A stretch of DNA of 35,832 nucleotides from an uncultured Monoglobus sp. (GTDB taxonomy: Bacteria; Bacillota; Clostridia; Monoglobales; Monoglobaceae): assembly GCA_947624305.1 (NCBI GenBank), contig CANQKC010000031.1, forward strand, positions 1 to 35,832, in the 5' to 3' direction. Positions 1-8,073 of this stretch are shown one piece after another; the stretch's first letter is position 1; each line of letters opens with the position of its first letter. The notes below the pieces were generated by a model that was not told the DNA's origin, did no database searches, and saw nothing but the letters and a program-made list of their open reading frames with translations. The position numbers and the translations under genes are program-made.

Positions 1-60
1 TCATCTGTCTTTTTTACTATCTAAAAATTTTTTATTATTTCTTATTTTTTCTCTTGACTT

Positions 61-777
61 TTAATAGTTAGTCTACGGAGTATGTGCGCAAAATGCCGTA
101 AGGGCGGACGACCAGGCCGCCCGTTTTGTTCCCCTTGGGGGAGTCGGAAAACGCCTCCCTCTTTGAGGGAGGGGGACCGCGATAGCGGTGGAAGGAGTTC
201 GTTGCACCACGGTATTCCGTTTCCTCGGATAAACGAGGCCGCAAATCATTAACATTTGCGGAAATGACGCGATAGCGGTGGAAGGAGTAAGCGCGCGATC
301 TCCCTCAGTCTGCTTCGCAGACAGCTCCCTCTCGGAGGGAGCCGTAAATTGGGGGCCGCCACGGGCCTAAGCACTATGTTGTAGGGCGGCATGCCCACAT
401 GCCGCCGGCCGGATGTGGGCATCCGGCCCTACGAACGTAGCGATTAGCGATTAGTAAATAGCGAATAGAATGGTATTACGCAAAATGCCGTAGGGGCGGA
501 CGACCCGGCCGCCCGTTTGGCTCCCCAAGGGGCGAGGCAGACGAGCGGCGCTATGCGCCGCAGGGCTCCCAGAAAGCGCCAGCGGAGCGCAGACAGGGCT
601 CCCAAAAACGCTTGCGTTTTTGGGAAGAAGGAACAAATTCGGAGCGATGAGCAAAAGCCGCTTGCGGATTTTGCGATAAGCGGAGAAATTTGTGACGTGG
701 GAAAGAGGAGCCAACCCGGAGCGGGCGCAGCTCTTGCCGCTTTGCGGCAAAACAAGCAAGCACAGGGATTGGCGACG
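61..777. repeat. Mosaic intergenic repeat region, left copy
   Basis: No credible gene lies here; the reading frames are by-products of GC-rich repeats. The stretch is built from modules that recur at 15313-15890 and 17977-18772. Positions 73-372 form a unit of about 300 bp whose second copy is at 17999-18296; its core (201-350) recurs at 15606-15760 and 18132-18290. Positions 376-435 hold self-complementary GGCGGCATG/CATGCCGCC and GGCCGGATG/CATCCGGCC hairpins. Positions 436-466 carry degenerate short tandem units of the type CGATTAG. Positions 517-698 contain nested hairpins, including TCCCAAAAACGC/GCGTTTTTGGGA. Positions 699-777 are a 79-nt block 76/79 identical to 18694-18772. The first 60 bases are T-rich and show nothing I can name. 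Function unknown; these look like dispersed repeats. Confidence 0.85.
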
Positions 778-922
778 ACGCGTTTGCGGTCAGCGCGAAT
801 TCGGGAATTTTCTTTAATACAGGTATCTCAAACCAAGATTGAGATGTGCCGATCCAATCAACGAACCAACCATGGCACTCTGCCTTAGGAGATATCCGTG
901 TTCGCGCTGACCGCAAACGCGT
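778..922. other. Structured inverted-repeat element, copy A (candidate ncRNA or hairpin element)
   Basis: A perfect 22-bp inverted repeat (778-799 with 901-922) encloses about 100 nt. Inside, GGTATCTC (822-829) can pair with 889-897 with one bulged base. A competing local hairpin is ATCTCAA/TTGAGAT (825-831/839-845). A further hairpin GTGCC/GGCAC (846-850/874-878) presents a 23-nt loop containing AATCAACGAACCAACCA (856-872). Copy B at 18771-18912 has the same size, layout and loop motif, but its outer stem differs through paired substitutions. The element is followed by a strong hairpin at 946-982. I do not recognise the family. An RNA, a folded single-stranded DNA substrate or a miniature mobile element are all possible. 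Strand is undetermined because the element is nearly symmetric; if it is an RNA, the downstream hairpin favours +. Confidence 0.7.
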
Positions 923-945
923 GTGTGAATGATATAATATCGCGG

Positions 946-994
946 ATGAACCGCGGCCGTTTTGATGTCGGCCGCGGTTCATTCGCGCGTTTTT
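946..994 (+). terminator. Terminator-like hairpin after element A
   Basis: A perfect 14-bp stem (946-959 with 969-982, arm ATGAACCGCGGCCG) with a 9-nt loop is followed after a few bases by TTTTT (990-994). The U tract is displaced from the stem, so it is a weaker call than a canonical intrinsic terminator. It separates element A from the GH43 promoter. Confidence 0.55.
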
Positions 995-1057
995 CGGCTC
1001 TGTGTCCTATGTTAAAAAACTTCGCGCTATTTAATGAAATTATATACAATTTGGCTA

Positions 1058-1086
1058 TTGAAATTATCGCGCACCCCTGCTAAAAT
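1058..1086 (+). promoter_or_regulatory. Sigma-A-type promoter for the ankyrin-GH43 gene
   Basis: TTGAAA (1058-1063), a 17-nt spacer and TAAAAT (1081-1086) with an extended -10 TGC directly upstream. It lies about 50 nt before the ATG at 1135, with ribosome site AAAGAGGTG at 1121-1129. No operator is evident. Confidence 0.7.
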
Positions 1087-1134
1087 AACTTTAGAGAGTT
1101 TAGTTTGCGGAAAAATTTTCAAAGAGGTGCGAAC

Positions 1135-3069
1135 ATGAGCGAGATTATAGATTGCGTGAAGCGAAATGATATGGACGGCGTGAAGGAGTTGCTCTCCCAC
1201 AGGGCGAGGCTCGTTGACGAGTGCGACGAGAATGGCGTTTCCGCCGCTTTTCATATGGTGAGGACCGGAGATATTAAATGGGTAAAATTTTTGGTGGAAT
1301 ACACCTTCGCGAGCTTCAACGAGTGTGACGCGAAGCACCGCACGGTGCTGCACGAGGCGGTCAAGACCGGCAGCCTCGAGTGTGTGAAATACCTTGTTGA
1401 GCGCGTGGGCCTCGACCCGTGTCAGGGCGACATGCACCTTATTTCACCGTTTGAGATCGCGCATGAGCGCGGCCTTAAAGAGATAGAGGAATATTTTGAA
1501 CAGATCGTCGGCTGCAAATTCGAGGACATGTACAAGAACCCCGTCCGCCGCGGCTTTTACGCCGATCCGTCGATCGTCCGCGTGGGCGAGGATTATTACA
1601 TGGTGAACTCGTCGTTCATTTTCTTCCCCTGTATTCCGATTTCACACTCGACCGACCTTGTTCACTGGCAGAGCATAGGCCACGCCATAACCAATCCCGA
1701 ATGGGCCCACCTTGAGGGCCTTGAGGGCGGCAGGGGCTACTGGGCGCCCGATATTTCGTACCATAACGGAAAGTTTTACATAACAGCGACCCTGCGCTAT
1801 AACGACAGCGACAAGGTGAAGCGCAGACAGATCATCGTGTCCTCGGAAAAGCCCGAGGGCCCGTACTCCGAGCCCGTGTTCATTGACGAGGACGGAATAG
1901 ACCCCTCGCTTTTCACCGACGTTGACGGCAGACGCTATATGCTGCTGAACCGCGGCGCGAGGATATTTGAGCTTAACGAGGACGCCACCGAGAAGATCTC
2001 GGAGGCAAAGCTTCTGTTTTACGGCGACAACAAGCGCGCGCCCGAGGGCCCGCACCTGATATACAAGGACGGATATTATTACTTGTTCCAGGCCGAGGGC
2101 GGCACCGGCGAGCAGCACTGCGTGACGGTCGCCCGCAGCAAGACGCTTATGGGCGTTTACGAGCCGTGCCCGTATAACCCGGTAATGACCCAGCGCGACT
2201 ACACCGCGCCGATAACCTGCGCGGGCCACGCCAAGCCTGTTCAGACCCAGAACGGCGACTGGTACGTTGTGTACCTCTGCAACAGGAGCCTCGACGGAAA
2301 ATACGCGATGCTCGGCAGGGAAACCTGCCTTGACCCGATCACATGGACGCCCGACGGCTGGCCGATAGTCAACAGTCTGAACGGCCCGAGCACGCTCCAG
2401 AAAAAGCCCGCTCTGAAGCCCGCTCCCAACGAGCCGGGCGCGAGCTATGACGGCTTTGACGACGGAAAGGTCAAGCACTTCTGGATGTTCGCGGGTATTC
2501 CCGAGCATGATGGAATAAAGATAGAAAACAGCAGGCTTTACATAAAAGGCTCGACCGAGCCGCTGACTTCAAGAAAGGCGGCAAACATAATGCTCCGCCG
2601 CCAGCCGGACTTTAACTTTGACGTGATCTGCAAAATGGACGTTAACCACGACATGGACTATGAGCAAAACTACGGCCTCACGGGATATTATGACGAGCTG
2701 ACGTTCTTCACGTTCGGAATTTACAGAAACGGCGAGAACGGCTACGCGCTCAAGCTTTTTGAAAAGATAGACGATGTTGAGAGATACACGCACTATGTCG
2801 GAATACCCGAGGTCACGGACTCGATCTGGCTCAAGATAGAGACCGACGGACTGCGGCGCGTGTTCTATTACAGCATTGACGGCGTGAACTACAGAAAGGT
2901 CTACACCGCCGACAACATATACTATCTCTGCGCCCAGGCGATAAAGAAGGGCAAGCGCTTCACGGGCGCGATGGTCGGAATGTATGCCTACGGCGGAGAC
3001 GGCGAGCCCATGTACGCCGCCTTTGACGAGTTCAGATGTATCAGGAGACGTTTCAGAGATGACGACTAA
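1135..3069 (+). CDS. Ankyrin-repeat/GH43 glycoside hydrolase fusion (beta-xylosidase or arabinofuranosidase-like)
   Basis: A 644-residue protein. I chose the ATG at 1135, preceded by AAAGAGGTG, over an upstream in-frame TTG at 1105. Residues 1-125 resemble three to four ankyrin repeats (DGVKELLS, TVLHEAVKTGSLECVKYLVE, a repeated helix-turn-helix pattern). Residues 135-440 form a five-bladed GH43 catalytic domain. Its expected triad is visible: base Asp144 in YADPS, pKa-modulating Asp256 in GIDPS, and acid Glu304 in EGPHL. The C-terminal 190 residues look like the beta-sandwich that follows many GH43 xylosidases (FGIYRNGENGYALKLF). There is no signal peptide or membrane segment, so the enzyme should be cytoplasmic and act on imported xylo- or arabino-oligosaccharides. 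GH43 specificity cannot be read from sequence. An N-terminal ankyrin module on a GH43 enzyme is unusual. No sugar transporter is adjacent. Confidence 0.88.
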   Translation: MSEIIDCVKRNDMDGVKELLSHRARLVDECDENGVSAAFHMVRTGDIKWVKFLVEYTFASFNECDAKHRTVLHEAVKTGSLECVKYLVERVGLDPCQGDMHLISPFEIAHERGLKEIEEYFEQIVGCKFEDMYKNPVRRGFYADPSIVRVGEDYYMVNSSFIFFPCIPISHSTDLVHWQSIGHAITNPEWAHLEGLEGGRGYWAPDISYHNGKFYITATLRYNDSDKVKRRQIIVSSEKPEGPYSEPVFIDEDGIDPSLFTDVDGRRYMLLNRGARIFELNEDATEKISEAKLLFYGDNKRAPEGPHLIYKDGYYYLFQAEGGTGEQHCVTVARSKTLMGVYEPCPYNPVMTQRDYTAPITCAGHAKPVQTQNGDWYVVYLCNRSLDGKYAMLGRETCLDPITWTPDGWPIVNSLNGPSTLQKKPALKPAPNEPGASYDGFDDGKVKHFWMFAGIPEHDGIKIENSRLYIKGSTEPLTSRKAANIMLRRQPDFNFDVICKMDVNHDMDYEQNYGLTGYYDELTFFTFGIYRNGENGYALKLFEKIDDVERYTHYVGIPEVTDSIWLKIETDGLRRVFYYSIDGVNYRKVYTADNIYYLCAQAIKKGKRFTGAMVGMYAYGGDGEPMYAAFDEFRCIRRRFRDDD

Positions 3070-3850
3070 TATTGGATTTATCGGTGCCGGCAAAGTCGGC
3101 ACCGCTTTCGGTAATTATCTTAAAAATAACGGTCTGCCCCTCGCGGGTTATTGGTCGCGCGCGCGGGAGCACGCGGAAGAGGCCGCGGCCTTTACGGACA
3201 GCGCGGTCTTTGACAGCCTTAGTGAGCTTGTCGGGCAGTGTGATTTGATTTTTGTCACGGTCACGGACGGCGCGATAGGCGAGGTCGCGGAAAATTTAGC
3301 GGCCATGTGCGGCGGCCTCGAGGGAAAGACGTTTTGCCACACCTCGGGTGCGCTGGCGAGCGATGTTCTCGCCCCGCTCAAGAACAAGGGCGTGGAAATC
3401 GCGAGCGCGCATATGCTGCTCGCGGTCAGCGATAAGAGCTGTGATTTCGGCAGCGCGTTTTTCACGCTTGAGGGCGATTGCGAAAAGGCTGCGGAGGTTT
3501 TGCGCCGCTGCGGTAACGAATATAAGATAATCGACCCCGCGGACAAGCCGAAATATCACGCCGCGGCAGTGTTCGCGAGCAACTTTGTCGTCGGCCTTGC
3601 GGGAATTGCCTGCGGGCTTTTGGGCGACTGCGGCTTTTCGGAACGCGAGGCTCTGAGCGCGCTCGGGCCGCTGATCGAAAACAACGTGAAAAACATAATC
3701 GAAAAAGGGCCGGAAGCGGCCCTGACCGGCCCGGTGGCCCGCGGCGACTTCGGCACGGTGAAAAAGCATCTCGAGTGCCTTAAAAATGACGCTCTCGCGA
3801 AAGAGGTATACGAGACCATGACAAAGGCACTGATCAATTTGATCAAATAA
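3059..3850 (+). CDS. Rossmann-like/DUF2520 domain protein (putative NAD(P)-dependent dehydrogenase)
   Basis: A 263-residue protein. The ATG at 3059 overlaps the end of the GH43 gene by 11 nt and is preceded by AGGAG at 3042-3046; in-frame codons further upstream lie inside the GH43 frame and are ignored. The N-terminus has a dinucleotide-binding fold (IGFIGAGKVGTAFGNYL). The body follows the Rossmann-like plus DUF2520 arrangement: FCHTSGALASDVL, SAHMLLAVSD, then KYHAAAVFASNFVVGLAGIA and GPVARGDFGTVKKHL near the C-terminus. The family is related to pyrroline-5-carboxylate reductase and F420-dependent oxidoreductases, but its substrate is unknown. The tight overlap means translational coupling with the glycosidase. 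It could equally belong functionally with the downstream housekeeping genes. Confidence 0.85.
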   Translation: MTTNIGFIGAGKVGTAFGNYLKNNGLPLAGYWSRAREHAEEAAAFTDSAVFDSLSELVGQCDLIFVTVTDGAIGEVAENLAAMCGGLEGKTFCHTSGALASDVLAPLKNKGVEIASAHMLLAVSDKSCDFGSAFFTLEGDCEKAAEVLRRCGNEYKIIDPADKPKYHAAAVFASNFVVGLAGIACGLLGDCGFSEREALSALGPLIENNVKNIIEKGPEAALTGPVARGDFGTVKKHLECLKNDALAKEVYETMTKALINLIK

Positions 3851-3867
3851 ATCTTGGAGGAAAACTT

Positions 3868-4158
3868 ATGATAACCACAAAACAGCGCGCTTATCTGCGC
3901 GGACTGGCCAACAGGGTGCCAGCCCTCTATCAGATAGGCAAGGACGGAATAAACGAAAATTTCATAAAGCAGACCGCTGACGCACTGGAGGCGCGGGAGC
4001 TTATCAAGATCCATGTGCTTGACAGCGCGCTCCTGACCGCGCGCGAGGCGGCCGGAGAGCTGGCCGCGGCGGTCGGCGCGGACGTCGTTCAGGTAATAGG
4101 AAACAAGCTTGTGCTCTACAAGGAGTCCGAAAACAACAAGCGGATAGAGCTTAATTAG
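3868..4158 (+). CDS. yhbY: YhbY-family (CRM domain) RNA-binding protein
   Basis: A 96-residue protein of normal family length, with a strong TTGGAGGA ribosome site at 3853-3860. A single CRM domain spans the protein: KQRAYLRGLANRVPALYQIGKDGI with the glycine-rich turn GKDG, then ALEARELIKIHVLD and a terminal VQVIGNKLVLYKES strand. Known YhbY proteins associate with pre-50S ribosomal particles and take part in ribosome assembly. Spacing is 17 nt from the DUF2520 gene and 8 nt to sbcD, so it is probably co-transcribed with both. Nothing unusual. Confidence 0.93.
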   Translation: MITTKQRAYLRGLANRVPALYQIGKDGINENFIKQTADALEARELIKIHVLDSALLTAREAAGELAAAVGADVVQVIGNKLVLYKESENNKRIELN

Positions 4159-4166
4159 GGGGATCC

Positions 4167-5303
4167 ATGAAAATACTTCATCTTTCCGATCTGCATTTCG
4201 GCAAGCGGGTCAACGGGTTTTCGATGATCGAGGAGCAGGAGCGGGCGGTCGCCCGAATTTTGGAGATCACGGACGCTGAACGGCCCGACGCGGTGATTAT
4301 CGCCGGGGACGTTTACGACAAGACCCAGCCCTCCGCCGAGGCGGTGCGGCTGTTTGACGCGCTGCTTACCGGGCTCGCGGAGCGCGGCGCGGCTGTTTTT
4401 GTCATAAGCGGCAACCACGACTCCGCCGAGAGGATAGCCTTCGGCGGCTCAATAATGTCGGAAAGCGGAGTCTATCTCGCACCGGTCTATGACGGAAACG
4501 TCAGGCCCGTCACTTTGAGCGACGATTACGGCGAGGTCGATGTTTTCATGCTGCCGTTTATAAAGCCGTCGCATGTCCGCAGAATTTTTGAGGACGCGGA
4601 GATCAATTCCTACACCGACACGGTGAGGACCGCGGTTGAGCATATGGAGATCGACCCGGGCCGCCGCAGTGTTCTTGTGACGCACCAGTTTGTCACTGGA
4701 GCCGAGACCTGCGAGTCGGAGGAGCTCTCGGTGGGCGGCTCCGACAATGTGGACGCGGCTGTGTTTGAACCGTTTGACTATGTGGCCCTCGGCCACCTGC
4801 ACGGCCCGCAGAGCGTGACGCGCGAGACGGTCAGATACTGCGGAACGCCGATAAAATACTCGTTTTCTGAGGCGCGCCACAAAAAGTCGGCGACGATAGT
4901 TGAGCTTTTTGAAAAGGGCCGCGTCGAGATCAGGACAGCGCCGTTTGTGCCCGTTCACGACATGCGCGAAATCAGGGAAGAATATAACGAAATTATGAAA
5001 AAATCGTTCTACGAGGGCACCGACACGAGCGATTATTTAAGAATAATTCTCACCGACGAGGAGGACGTGCCCGACGCAATAGGAAAGCTGCGCTCGGTCT
5101 ATCCGAACATAATGCGGCTGGAATATGACAATTCACGCACGAGGGCGGGCGGCGCCGTGATCGCCGCCGAGGCCGCGGAGAGCAAAACGCCGCTTGAGCT
5201 TTTCGGCGAGCTGTTTGAGATTCAAAACAACAAAAAACTGTCGCCCGAGCAGGAGGAGTATCTCGCCTCCGTGATCGAAAGCATATGGGAGGGAGAGAAA
5301 TGA
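4167..5303 (+). CDS. sbcD: Exonuclease SbcCD, nuclease subunit SbcD (Mre11-like)
   Basis: A 378-residue protein with the calcineurin-like phosphoesterase signature of SbcD/Mre11: HLSDLHFGK (first metal motif, residues 5-13), GDVYDK, GNHDSAERI, a THQF motif and GHLHGPQ. The C-terminal third is the capping domain and ends in a helix that would meet SbcC. In the known complex SbcD supplies the Mn-dependent nuclease that opens hairpins and trims double-strand ends, with SbcC as the ATPase clamp. Its stop overlaps the sbcC ATG as ATGA (5300-5303), as expected for a stoichiometric pair. It acts in the cytoplasm on DNA. A hairpin nuclease here may matter for the stability of the window's long inverted repeats, but that is only inference. 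Confidence 0.96.
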   Translation: MKILHLSDLHFGKRVNGFSMIEEQERAVARILEITDAERPDAVIIAGDVYDKTQPSAEAVRLFDALLTGLAERGAAVFVISGNHDSAERIAFGGSIMSESGVYLAPVYDGNVRPVTLSDDYGEVDVFMLPFIKPSHVRRIFEDAEINSYTDTVRTAVEHMEIDPGRRSVLVTHQFVTGAETCESEELSVGGSDNVDAAVFEPFDYVALGHLHGPQSVTRETVRYCGTPIKYSFSEARHKKSATIVELFEKGRVEIRTAPFVPVHDMREIREEYNEIMKKSFYEGTDTSDYLRIILTDEEDVPDAIGKLRSVYPNIMRLEYDNSRTRAGGAVIAAEAAESKTPLELFGELFEIQNNKKLSPEQEEYLASVIESIWEGEK

Positions 5304-8056
5304 GACCTCTTAGATTAAAATTATCAGCCTTCGGCCCCTACGCGGGCGAGGCCGAGATCGACATGGCGGCGCTCGGAAGGAGCGGGCTGTATCTGATAAC
5401 GGGCGACACGGGAGCGGGAAAAACCACGATATTTGACGCGATAACCTACGCGCTCTACGGCGAGGCCAGCGGAGACAGCCGCGATCCGTCAATGCTGCGC
5501 TCAAAGTACGCCGCGCCCGAAACTCCCACATTCGCGGAGCTTGAGTTTGAGTACGGCGGGAAAAAATATACCGTGCGGCGCAGCCCGGAATATATGCGCC
5601 CGTCAAAGCGCGGCGGTGGAATGACAAAGCAGAATGCCGAGTCGGAGCTGCGCCTGCCCGACGGGCGGATAGTTTCCAAAAACAAGGAAGTAAACGACGA
5701 GATCCGCGGCATCATGGGGGTCGACAAGAGTCAGTTTTGTCAGATCGCGATGATCGCCCAGGGGGATTTTTTGAAGCTGCTGCTCGCCAAAACGGGAAGC
5801 AGGATAGAAATTTTCAGAGAAATATTCAAAACAGGCCTGTATAACACCTTGCAGGACGAGCTCAGGCGCGGCGCGGCCGAGGCGAAAAGCCGCTGCGCGG
5901 AGCTTCGGAGCGAGATGAGCCGTTATGCCCGCTCGGCCGAATATGAGGACGAAAGCCTTGATGAGATTTTTGCGGGCGGGTACGTCCGCGCTGACGAGGC
6001 GGCGGAGGCCCTTGACACAATGATCGAAAACGATGAAAAGCGGAGAGCGGAGCTCAAGGCGGAGGAAAAGGAGCTTGAAAGCGCCGCGGAGGAACTGAGC
6101 CGCCGTTTGGGCAAGGCCGAGGAGATCGCCGCGTCGCGGGAGATGCTTGCCGCAGCGGAAGCTGAACTCAAAAAAATAGAGCCCGAGCTTGAGCTGCTGG
6201 CAGCCGCGCTTGAGGCCGAGCGAGGCCGAAAAACGGAGCGCGGGAAGCTCGAGGCCGAGGCCGCCGCGATAGAAAACACGCTGCCGCGGTATGATGAGCT
6301 TGACGCGGACATGCTTGCCCTCGAGGAAACCAAAAAATCCGCCGAGGCCGAGGCCCGCGATGCCGAGAATTTGAAAAGAGGCCGCGCGGAGGCGGAGAAA
6401 AAGCTCCGCGATTTAAAGGCGGAGCAGGACGGGCTTAAAGACGCGGGCGAGCGCAGGGAGCGCCTGACAGCCGAACTTGAAAGGGCCGAGACGCGGAAAA
6501 AGCGGCTTAATGAGCTTAAGGACAGCTTGGAAAAATACGGCAAAGCCGCGAAGCTGCTTGAGGACGCGAAGCTTAAATACATGGCCGCGTCAAGCAGAGC
6601 GGACGCGCTCAAGCGTGAATTTGATCTGATGCAGCGGGCTTATCTTGACGAGCAGGCCGGTGTTTTGGCCGAACGCCTGAAGGACGGCGAGCGCTGCCCG
6701 GTGTGCGGCTCGCTCGAGCATCCTTATCCCGCGGAAAAGTCAGCCTCGGCGCCGAGTGAAAAAGAGCTTGAGGACGCCAAGGCGGAGCTTGAGAGCGCGG
6801 GCGCGGACAGCCGAAACGCGTATGACCGCGTTTCGGAGCTGCAAAGCGAAAGCGCGTCGCGCAGGAGCGAATGTGAGCGTTTGGGCGGAGAGCTGCTCGG
6901 AACAGATAAGATTGACGAGTTAACTCAAAAGCTCCCCGAGGCCGAGAATGAGGCTGACGCGGCGGCGAATGAGCTTAAGGATATGCTCAACGCCGAGACA
7001 GAGCGCGCGAAGCGGAAGGCCGAGCTTGAGGAGCTGATCCCGAAGGCCGAAGCCGAAAACCGGGAGATCGGGACCAGATCGGGTGAGGCTGAAAAGCGCG
7101 CCGCCGCGTTCGCGGCGGAGCTTGAACAAAAGGAGGCCGCCGCCTCAAGACTGGCGGACAGCCTTGAGTTTGAGAGCAAGGCCGAGGCCGAGGAACGGAT
7201 CAAAGAGCTCGGCAGGATCAGGGCCGACATGGAAGCGGCGCTTGAAAAGGCGGAAAAGGATCACGAGTCAAAGAATGCGGAAGCCGCCGCGCTGCGCGGC
7301 AAAATCAAGTCGCTCAAAGAGCGGCTTGACGGCGCGCCGGAAATTGATCCGCGGGCCGAGCGCGAACGAATTGACGTGCTCGCGCTTGAAAAGGAAGAGA
7401 TAAGCGGAGCGCTGACCGCGCTGGCGATGAGAATAAAAACCAACGGCGGCGCGAGAAAAGAAATCAGCCGCCTCGGAAAAGAATTAGAGAACGCGGAGCG
7501 GAGACTTGTTATGATCGGCGAGCTGTCAAGCACCGCGGGCGGAACCGTGACCGGCAGGGAAAAGATAATGCTTGAGACATATGTGCAGATGACATATTTT
7601 GACAGAATTATCGCCCGCGCCAACACGAGGCTGCTTGTTATGACGAGCGGACAGTATGAGCTCGCGCGGCAGACCGAGGCCGACAACAACCGCAGTCAGA
7701 GCGGGCTTGAGCTCAGCGTGATCGACCACTATAACGGCAGCGAGCGCAGCGTGCGCACCCTGTCGGGCGGCGAGTCGTTCAAAGCGTCGCTCGCGCTCGC
7801 GCTCGGACTCGCGGACGAGGTTCAGTCCTCGGCGGGAGGAATACGGCTTGACACGATGTTTGTGGACGAGGGCTTCGGCTCGCTTGATGAGGAGTCGCTG
7901 AGGCAGGCGATAGACGTTCTGACGAGCCTGACCGAGGGCAGCCGCCTTGTGGGAATTATTTCGCATGTCGGCGAGCTCAAGCAGAGGATAGACAAGCAAA
8001 TTGTGGTGACAAAGCAAAAGAGCGGCGGCAGCCGCGTGAGCGTTGTCTGCGATTAA
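5300..8056 (+). CDS. sbcC: Exonuclease SbcCD, ATPase subunit SbcC (Rad50-like)
   Basis: A 918-residue SMC-like ATPase. I chose ATG 5300 (GGGAGGG at 5288-5294, ATGA overlap with sbcD) over the in-frame ATG at 5285. Walker A GDTGAGKT is at residues 35-42. Long Glu/Ala/Arg-rich coiled coils (about 185-460 and 480-740) flank a zinc hook with Cys466 and Cys469 in CPVCGSLEHP. The ABC signature LSGGES starts at residue 821 and Walker B with its catalytic acid is FVDEGFG (Asp856, Glu857). These are all the parts of a working SbcC, slightly shorter than the roughly 1050 residues of E. coli SbcC because of shorter coils. It partners SbcD in processing hairpins and DNA ends. Confidence 0.96.
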   Translation: MRPLRLKLSAFGPYAGEAEIDMAALGRSGLYLITGDTGAGKTTIFDAITYALYGEASGDSRDPSMLRSKYAAPETPTFAELEFEYGGKKYTVRRSPEYMRPSKRGGGMTKQNAESELRLPDGRIVSKNKEVNDEIRGIMGVDKSQFCQIAMIAQGDFLKLLLAKTGSRIEIFREIFKTGLYNTLQDELRRGAAEAKSRCAELRSEMSRYARSAEYEDESLDEIFAGGYVRADEAAEALDTMIENDEKRRAELKAEEKELESAAEELSRRLGKAEEIAASREMLAAAEAELKKIEPELELLAAALEAERGRKTERGKLEAEAAAIENTLPRYDELDADMLALEETKKSAEAEARDAENLKRGRAEAEKKLRDLKAEQDGLKDAGERRERLTAELERAETRKKRLNELKDSLEKYGKAAKLLEDAKLKYMAASSRADALKREFDLMQRAYLDEQAGVLAERLKDGERCPVCGSLEHPYPAEKSASAPSEKELEDAKAELESAGADSRNAYDRVSELQSESASRRSECERLGGELLGTDKIDELTQKLPEAENEADAAANELKDMLNAETERAKRKAELEELIPKAEAENREIGTRSGEAEKRAAAFAAELEQKEAAASRLADSLEFESKAEAEERIKELGRIRADMEAALEKAEKDHESKNAEAAALRGKIKSLKERLDGAPEIDPRAERERIDVLALEKEEISGALTALAMRIKTNGGARKEISRLGKELENAERRLVMIGELSSTAGGTVTGREKIMLETYVQMTYFDRIIARANTRLLVMTSGQYELARQTEADNNRSQSGLELSVIDHYNGSERSVRTLSGGESFKASLALALGLADEVQSSAGGIRLDTMFVDEGFGSLDEESLRQAIDVLTSLTEGSRLVGIISHVGELKQRIDKQIVVTKQKSGGSRVSVVCD

Positions 8057-8073
8057 CATAAGGGGGTCATAAT

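Noticed and set aside
61..777. CRISPR array
   Set aside because: The repeats are irregular in size and order, with no uniform spacers and no cas genes in the window.
778..922. Element A as a simple intrinsic terminator or ordinary IS end
   Set aside because: The loop is about 100 nt with conserved internal hairpins and a motif shared with copy B, and no transposase gene lies nearby.
444..982. Overlapping reading frames of 102-143 codons on both strands in the left repeat field
   Set aside because: They lie wholly in repeats and hairpins, lack ribosome sites, are low-complexity (Arg, Ala, Ser, Pro) and reappear in pieces at the other repeat fields.
1642..2508. A 288-codon frame on the - strand inside the GH43 gene
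   Set aside because: Antisense shadow of a well-supported GH43 domain; no ribosome site and no recognisable motif.
5923..6612. A 229-codon Ser/Ala-rich frame on the - strand
   Set aside because: It is the antisense shadow of the sbcC coiled coil and is explained by Glu/Ala/Leu codon use on the + strand.
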